Positions 59,698-64,000 of a stretch of 64,000 nucleotides of DNA are shown here, in pieces. Source of the DNA: an uncultured Flavobacteriaceae bacterium (lineage in GTDB: Bacteria; Bacteroidota; Bacteroidia; Flavobacteriales; Flavobacteriaceae); NCBI GenBank assembly GCA_937136455.1, contig CAKZOO010000066.1:62001-126000 (forward strand). Reading direction: 5' to 3'. Position numbers and translations under genes: made by a program. How positions within the stretch are numbered: the stretch's first letter is position 1; each line of letters starts with the position of its first letter. The notes below the pieces were generated by a model. The model was not told where the DNA came from. It searched no databases and saw only the letters and a list, made by a program, of their open reading frames with translations.

Positions 59698-62337
59698 ATG
59701 AATATTCCATCGAAATACAACCCTCAAGAATCTGAACAGAAGTGGTACGATTACTGGATGAAAAACAATTATTTTCACTCCACACCAGATGAACGAACAC
59801 CTTATACTATTGTAATTCCACCACCAAATGTTACGGGAGTCCTCCATATGGGGCATATGCTTAATAACACGATTCAAGATGTGCTAATTAGACGTGCGCG
59901 TTTAAAAGGACTCAATGCGTGTTGGGTACCTGGTACGGATCACGCATCTATTGCGACTGAGGCAAAGGTTGTAGCTCGATTAAAAGAACAAGGAATTGAA
60001 AAGTCCGACCTCACTCGTGATGAATTTTTAAAACACGCTTGGGAGTGGAAGGAAGAGTACGGAGGCGTAATTCTTGAACAACTCAAAAAGTTGGGATGTT
60101 CTTGTGATTGGGATCGCACCGCTTTTACAATGGATCAACATATGTCTGATTCGGTGATTGAAGTCTTTGTTGACTTGTTTAACAAGGGACAAATATACAG
60201 AGGATATCGAATGGTCAACTGGGACCCACAGGCACTTACAACGCTTTCAGATGAAGAGGTGATTTATGAAGAAAAGCAAGGTAATTTGTATTATGTTTCT
60301 TATCAAATAGTAGATTCTGATGAGACGATCACCATAGCTACTACAAGACCTGAGACTATATTGGGAGATACGGCAATCTGTATTCACCCAGATGATGAAC
60401 GCTATTCAAAACTCAAAGGAAAGAAAGTAATCGTTCCTATTGCAAACCGAGAAATTCCAATCATTGAAGATGAATATGTCGATATGGAATTTGGAACTGG
60501 TTGTTTGAAAATTACACCTGCTCACGATATCAACGATTACGGAATAGGACAAAAACACCAATTAGAAACCATCGATATCTTTAATGCTAACGCGACTCTA
60601 AATAGTTTTGGTTTAGAGTTTGAAGGGATGGATCGTTTTGAGGCACGAAAGGCCGTAGCTCAAAGGCTCGAAGAATTGGGAGTTTTAATTAAGAAAGAGT
60701 CTCATATGCACAAGGTGGGAACCTCTGAACGCACCAAGGCAGTTATTGAGCCTAGGCTTTCTGATCAGTGGTTTTTAAAGATGGAAGACTTAGTAAAACC
60801 AGCTATAGATGCTGTGTTAAAAGATGAAGAAGTAAAACTCTTCCCTTCCAAATTTAACAATACCTATCGCAACTGGGTAGAGAATATTCGCGATTGGAAT
60901 ATCTCTAGACAACTCTGGTGGGGTCAACAGATACCGGCATACTATTACGGAGATGGACAAGATGATTTTGTGGTTGCTCAAACTGCTGAAAAGGCCTTAG
61001 AGCTCGCTAAAGCAAAATCCTCAAACAATGACTTAAAGGCTTCAGATCTCAGACAAGACGAAGATGTTCTCGATACCTGGTTTTCTTCTTGGCTTTGGCC
61101 GATGAGTGTATTCAATGGAATCCTCGATCCCGATAATGAAGAAATCAACTATTACTATCCAACCAATGATTTGGTAACAGGTCCAGATATTCTGTTCTTT
61201 TGGGTAATTCGCATGATCATTGCTGGATATGAATTTAAAGGAACAAAACCTTTTTCAAATGTGTATTTAACGGGTCTTGTTCGTGATTCCCAGCGAAGAA
61301 AAATGTCGAAGTCTCTCGGAAATTCACCAGATGCTTTAAAACTCATCGAGGATTACGGAGCAGATGGTGTAAGAGTTGGATTGCTGCTGAGTTCTGCAGC
61401 GGGTAATGATTTGATGTTTGATGAGAGTCTGTGTAACCAAGGAAAGAATTTTGCCAACAAGATTTGGAATGGATTTAGATTAGTTCAATCGTGGGATGTG
61501 AATGAAGAGCTTCCACAACCTAAGGCTGCAGCCTTAGCGATTGAGTGGTACCAATCAAAGTTTAATCAAACTTTAGAGCAGATAGAAGATCATTTTTCTA
61601 AATACAGAATATCAGATGCTTTAATGGCAACTTACAAACTCATATGGGATGATTATTCTTCTTGGTTATTAGAGCTGGTTAAACCAGAATATCAAAAGCC
61701 AATTGATCAAAAGACATATGAAGCTATTGTTAGGCTGTTAGAAGATAACTTAAAGATCTTACATCCATTTATGCCATTCTTGACAGAGGAGGTATGGCAA
61801 TACATCAATGAGCGTACTAATGATCAAGCATTGATTGTTTCATCCTGGCCTAAGGCTGGTTCATTTGATCAAGATCTAATTGATTCATTTGAAAATGCTA
61901 CAGAGATCATCTCTGGAATTAGAACTATTAGAAAAGAAAAAAATATTCCTAACAAAGACGCTCTTGAGTTATTTGTGATCGAAGGGGAAGCTGGATACGA
62001 TGCAAGGTGGAATGCCGTACTAGAGAAAATGGGGAATTTGAGTTCTCTTCAAAGAACAGAATCTCCAATTGACGCAGCCTTAAGTTTTAGGGTGAAGTCA
62101 ACAGAATTCTTTATTCCTATTGGTGATGCTATCGATATTGAGGCTGAATTAGAGAAAATTGAAAAGGAGCTATCGTATACAGAAGGATTTTTAAATTCTG
62201 TACGTAAGAAACTTTCTAATGAACGCTTTGTGTCGAATGCACCAGAGCAGGTTATAGCTATAGAACGCCAGAAGGAAGCTGATGCTCTTGCAAAGATTGA
62301 AACCCTAAAGCTAAGTATGTCTAATCTTAAAAAATAA
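59698..62337 (+). CDS. valS: Valine--tRNA ligase
   Basis: I start at the ATG at 59698 ([20 protein letters not shown]), giving 879 residues. Class Ia synthetase: the HIGH motif as [21 protein letters not shown], a CP1 editing domain ([18 protein letters not shown]), and KMSKS in [13 protein letters not shown]. The anticodon-binding helical domain and a C-terminal coiled coil ([23 protein letters not shown]) follow. All expected parts are present at normal length. A single-gene unit. Confidence 0.97.
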   Translation: MNIPSKYNPQESEQKWYDYWMKNNYFHSTPDERTPYTIVIPPPNVTGVLHMGHMLNNTIQDVLIRRARLKGLNACWVPGTDHASIATEAKVVARLKEQGIEKSDLTRDEFLKHAWEWKEEYGGVILEQLKKLGCSCDWDRTAFTMDQHMSDSVIEVFVDLFNKGQIYRGYRMVNWDPQALTTLSDEEVIYEEKQGNLYYVSYQIVDSDETITIATTRPETILGDTAICIHPDDERYSKLKGKKVIVPIANREIPIIEDEYVDMEFGTGCLKITPAHDINDYGIGQKHQLETIDIFNANATLNSFGLEFEGMDRFEARKAVAQRLEELGVLIKKESHMHKVGTSERTKAVIEPRLSDQWFLKMEDLVKPAIDAVLKDEEVKLFPSKFNNTYRNWVENIRDWNISRQLWWGQQIPAYYYGDGQDDFVVAQTAEKALELAKAKSSNNDLKASDLRQDEDVLDTWFSSWLWPMSVFNGILDPDNEEINYYYPTNDLVTGPDILFFWVIRMIIAGYEFKGTKPFSNVYLTGLVRDSQRRKMSKSLGNSPDALKLIEDYGADGVRVGLLLSSAAGNDLMFDESLCNQGKNFANKIWNGFRLVQSWDVNEELPQPKAAALAIEWYQSKFNQTLEQIEDHFSKYRISDALMATYKLIWDDYSSWLLELVKPEYQKPIDQKTYEAIVRLLEDNLKILHPFMPFLTEEVWQYINERTNDQALIVSSWPKAGSFDQDLIDSFENATEIISGIRTIRKEKNIPNKDALELFVIEGEAGYDARWNAVLEKMGNLSSLQRTESPIDAALSFRVKSTEFFIPIGDAIDIEAELEKIEKELSYTEGFLNSVRKKLSNERFVSNAPEQVIAIERQKEADALAKIETLKLSMSNLKK

Positions 62338-62383
62338 GAAACTAAATCACAGAATTTCATATATTTAAGCAAATGAAATTCTT

Positions 62384-63649
62384 ATGGCTTCTTATGCTCA
62401 GGCACTTTTAATTGCCATTCCTTTTTTTATCCTTCTCATGTTTGTTGAGATTGGGTATGGAATTCTAAAGAAACGTCAAACATATAGTGTTGTTGATACC
62501 ATTACTTCATTGAGTTCTGGTATTACCAATTCTATTAAGAATCTACTCGGGCTTGGCTTAATTATACTCTCGTATCCCTATTTACTTGAAAAATTAGCAC
62601 TTTTTCAACTGGATGATCAGTGGTGGGTTTGGGTAATAGCATTTGTTTTTATAGATTTTGCAGGTTATTGGAGTCATCGAATTAGTCATAGTATCAATCT
62701 TTTTTGGAACGATCATATCATACATCACTCAAGTGAAAACTACAATTTAGCCTGTGCACTCAGACAGCCTATATCAGACTTACTGCGTTATTACCCCTTA
62801 TTGTTATTGCCAGCTGCACTAGTAGGGGTGCCACATGAAATCATTGCTTTTATAGCACCCATACATCTCTTTATGCAGTTTTGGTATCATACGGTTCATA
62901 TAGGGAAGTTGGGCTTTTTAGAATACCTCATCATAACCCCTTCACAGCATCGTGTACACCATGCCATCAACGCTCCATATATCGATAAGAATTTAGGACA
63001 GATTTTCTCTCTATGGGATCGCATCTTTGGTACCTTTCAAGAGGAACTAGAAGATGAGGTTCCTCAATATGGAGTATTAAAACCTGTTCGAACTTGGAAT
63101 CCGATACGTATCAATTTTTTACACTTATGGCAGCTTGCTAAAGATGCATACAGAGCGAAATCGTTCTGGGATAAGCTACGAATTTGGTTGATGCCTACAG
63201 GATGGAGACCTGCTGATGTGGCTAAAAAGTATCCATTAAGTCTTATTGAAGATGTATATGGATTTGAGCGATACGATACCCGTGCCTCTGTGAATTTTCA
63301 GATCTATGCTGTTTTTCAGATGCTATCTGTCTTGGGGCTTTTTTTATTGATGATAGCAGGTTTTGAAAACTTGAGTACTTCTGAGATACTACTCTTTAGT
63401 TTGTATATCGGTATTAGTATCTACGGTTATAGTGATTTACTAGATCTCAAATTCAGTGGATTCGTCATTGAATTAATACGAACAGGATTTGGTTTTTGGC
63501 TTCTGGGAAATTTAGAGCATTGGGAAGGACTCAACAATTTATTTGCTCCCTTTTATGCTGTATTAGTGGGGTATTTAGTAATGACACTTATAGGGACTAT
63601 CTACGTGATTTCCATTGAATTTCCAAAGTCTAAGAGCGTTTTAGTCTAA
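62384..63649 (+). CDS. Sterol desaturase / fatty acid hydroxylase family membrane protein
   Basis: A 421-residue membrane protein. The N-terminal two thirds contain the histidine-rich di-iron signature: HRISHSINLFWNDHIIHHSSE and HTVHIGKLGFLEYLIITPSQHRVHHAIN, among membrane helices. An extra C-terminal membrane part (YAVFQMLSVLGLFLLMIAG, MTLIGTIYVISIEF) lengthens it compared with minimal members. It probably hydroxylates or desaturates a lipid; substrate unknown. It starts 46 bases after valS and runs toward psd, overlapping it by nine bases. Confidence 0.9.
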   Translation: MASYAQALLIAIPFFILLMFVEIGYGILKKRQTYSVVDTITSLSSGITNSIKNLLGLGLIILSYPYLLEKLALFQLDDQWWVWVIAFVFIDFAGYWSHRISHSINLFWNDHIIHHSSENYNLACALRQPISDLLRYYPLLLLPAALVGVPHEIIAFIAPIHLFMQFWYHTVHIGKLGFLEYLIITPSQHRVHHAINAPYIDKNLGQIFSLWDRIFGTFQEELEDEVPQYGVLKPVRTWNPIRINFLHLWQLAKDAYRAKSFWDKLRIWLMPTGWRPADVAKKYPLSLIEDVYGFERYDTRASVNFQIYAVFQMLSVLGLFLLMIAGFENLSTSEILLFSLYIGISIYGYSDLLDLKFSGFVIELIRTGFGFWLLGNLEHWEGLNNLFAPFYAVLVGYLVMTLIGTIYVISIEFPKSKSVLV

Positions 63650-64000
63650 ATCCTCTTCTTTGTCGTTCGTGGTGGCGATAATTGATTTTGCACCTACTAC
63701 TTTTTGGCCTAATTGAACAGCAACAAGGGCGTCCAATGGTAAAAAGATATCAATTCTTGATCCGAACTTTATAAATCCAGCATCAGCTCCCTGAATTGCT
63801 TTATCACCCACTTTAGCGTAGTTGACAATGCGTCTCGCGACAGCGCCCGCAATTTGTCTATATAATACTGCTCCAAACTTTGGAGTTTTGATTACTATAG
63901 TTGTACGCTCATTCTCAGTACTTGATTTTGGATGCCATGCAACTAGGTATTTACCTGGGTGGTATTTAGAGTATTCCACAACTCCACTACAAGCGTAACG
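63641..64000 (-). CDS. psd: Phosphatidylserine decarboxylase (5' end outside window)
   Basis: The frame is open to the right edge. The codons before the ORF-track GTG read RYACSGVV, so that GTG is internal and the N-terminal half is missing. Visible family parts are KYHPGKYLVAWHPKSSTENERTTIVI, GAVLYRQIAGAVARRIVNYAKVGD and the FGSRIDIFLP segment with the Gly-Ser self-cleavage site that makes the pyruvoyl group. It turns phosphatidylserine into phosphatidylethanolamine. This is the short, soluble-type form common in Bacteroidota. The C terminus ends in an acidic KEEDLD. Confidence 0.92.
   Translation of the reverse strand, partial: RYACSGVVEYSKYHPGKYLVAWHPKSSTENERTTIVIKTPKFGAVLYRQIAGAVARRIVNYAKVGDKAIQGADAGFIKFGSRIDIFLPLDALVAVQLGQKVVGAKSIIATTNDKEEDLD

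Noticed and set aside
63977-63979. GTG at 63979 as the psd start
   Set aside because: The frame continues to the window edge with sensible family sequence, so the gene is cut by the edge.
1-64000. tRNA, rRNA, IS elements, integrases, CRISPR
   Set aside because: Looked for gene signatures, terminal inverted repeats and regular repeat arrays; none seen.

Overview
The window looks like chromosome of a marine-type Flavobacteriia (phylum Bacteroidota). Four things point there: AT-rich DNA, Bacteroidota-type promoter boxes (TAnnTTTG) a short way upstream of many starts and almost no Shine-Dalgarno sequences, type IX secretion (T9SS) parts, and family versions typical of the class (TamL, PorT, Plug, DUF6702, NqrA-F with ApbE). 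I see no rRNA, tRNA, insertion sequence, integrase, phage gene or CRISPR array. No stretch longer than 300 bases lacks a gene. Both end genes are cut by the window edges: a giant T9SS-exported protein on the left, and a phosphatidylserine decarboxylase on the right.

Region 1 (1-11.7 kb) is the accessory part. It holds the giant LamG/calcium-repeat surface protein, a smaller secreted partner sharing a domain with it, a 43-residue candidate lipoprotein missed by the ORF track, a YHYH-domain lipoprotein, a membrane-anchored secreted protein, a cupin lipoprotein split by an in-frame stop, a tiny PLDc_N membrane protein, and a Xre/RES toxin-antitoxin pair.

Region 2 (11.7-23.8 kb) is mostly core: pnp, rpsO, accD, fbaA, tamL (all minus strand) and an RNA methyltransferase. 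A compact malonate cassette (matB-madL-madM) lies next, facing the ubiE-porT pair. Region 3 (23.9-33 kb) holds trkA-trkH for potassium uptake, an aminotransferase and a fatty-acid desaturase, rsmG, pruA and the T9SS Plug protein.

Region 4 (33-43.7 kb) carries the sodium-pumping NADH:quinone reductase operon nqrABCDEF, then a small conserved gene and apbE, whose product attaches FMN to NqrB and NqrC. The opposing operon is gpmI-map-methyltransferase. Region 5 (43.7-56 kb) has pepE-GNAT, a four-gene set ending in an M1 peptidase, tatA, an O-methyltransferase, an MFS transporter, a stand-alone clpP, a zinc-ribbon-family coiled-coil protein lacking its cysteines, a Nif3-like gene, lpxK and lipA. 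Region 6 (56-64 kb) has a sigma factor with a small Cys-rich membrane protein that may be an NqrM-like maturation factor, then murB-aminotransferase-DUF1573, valS, a sterol-desaturase-family protein and psd.

Several themes link separate loci. PorT, Plug and the giant cargo protein belong to one secretion system. MatB-MadLM, AccD, the desaturase, LpxK and Psd belong to lipid supply. The Nqr operon, ApbE and perhaps the 65-residue Cys protein belong to one respiratory complex.
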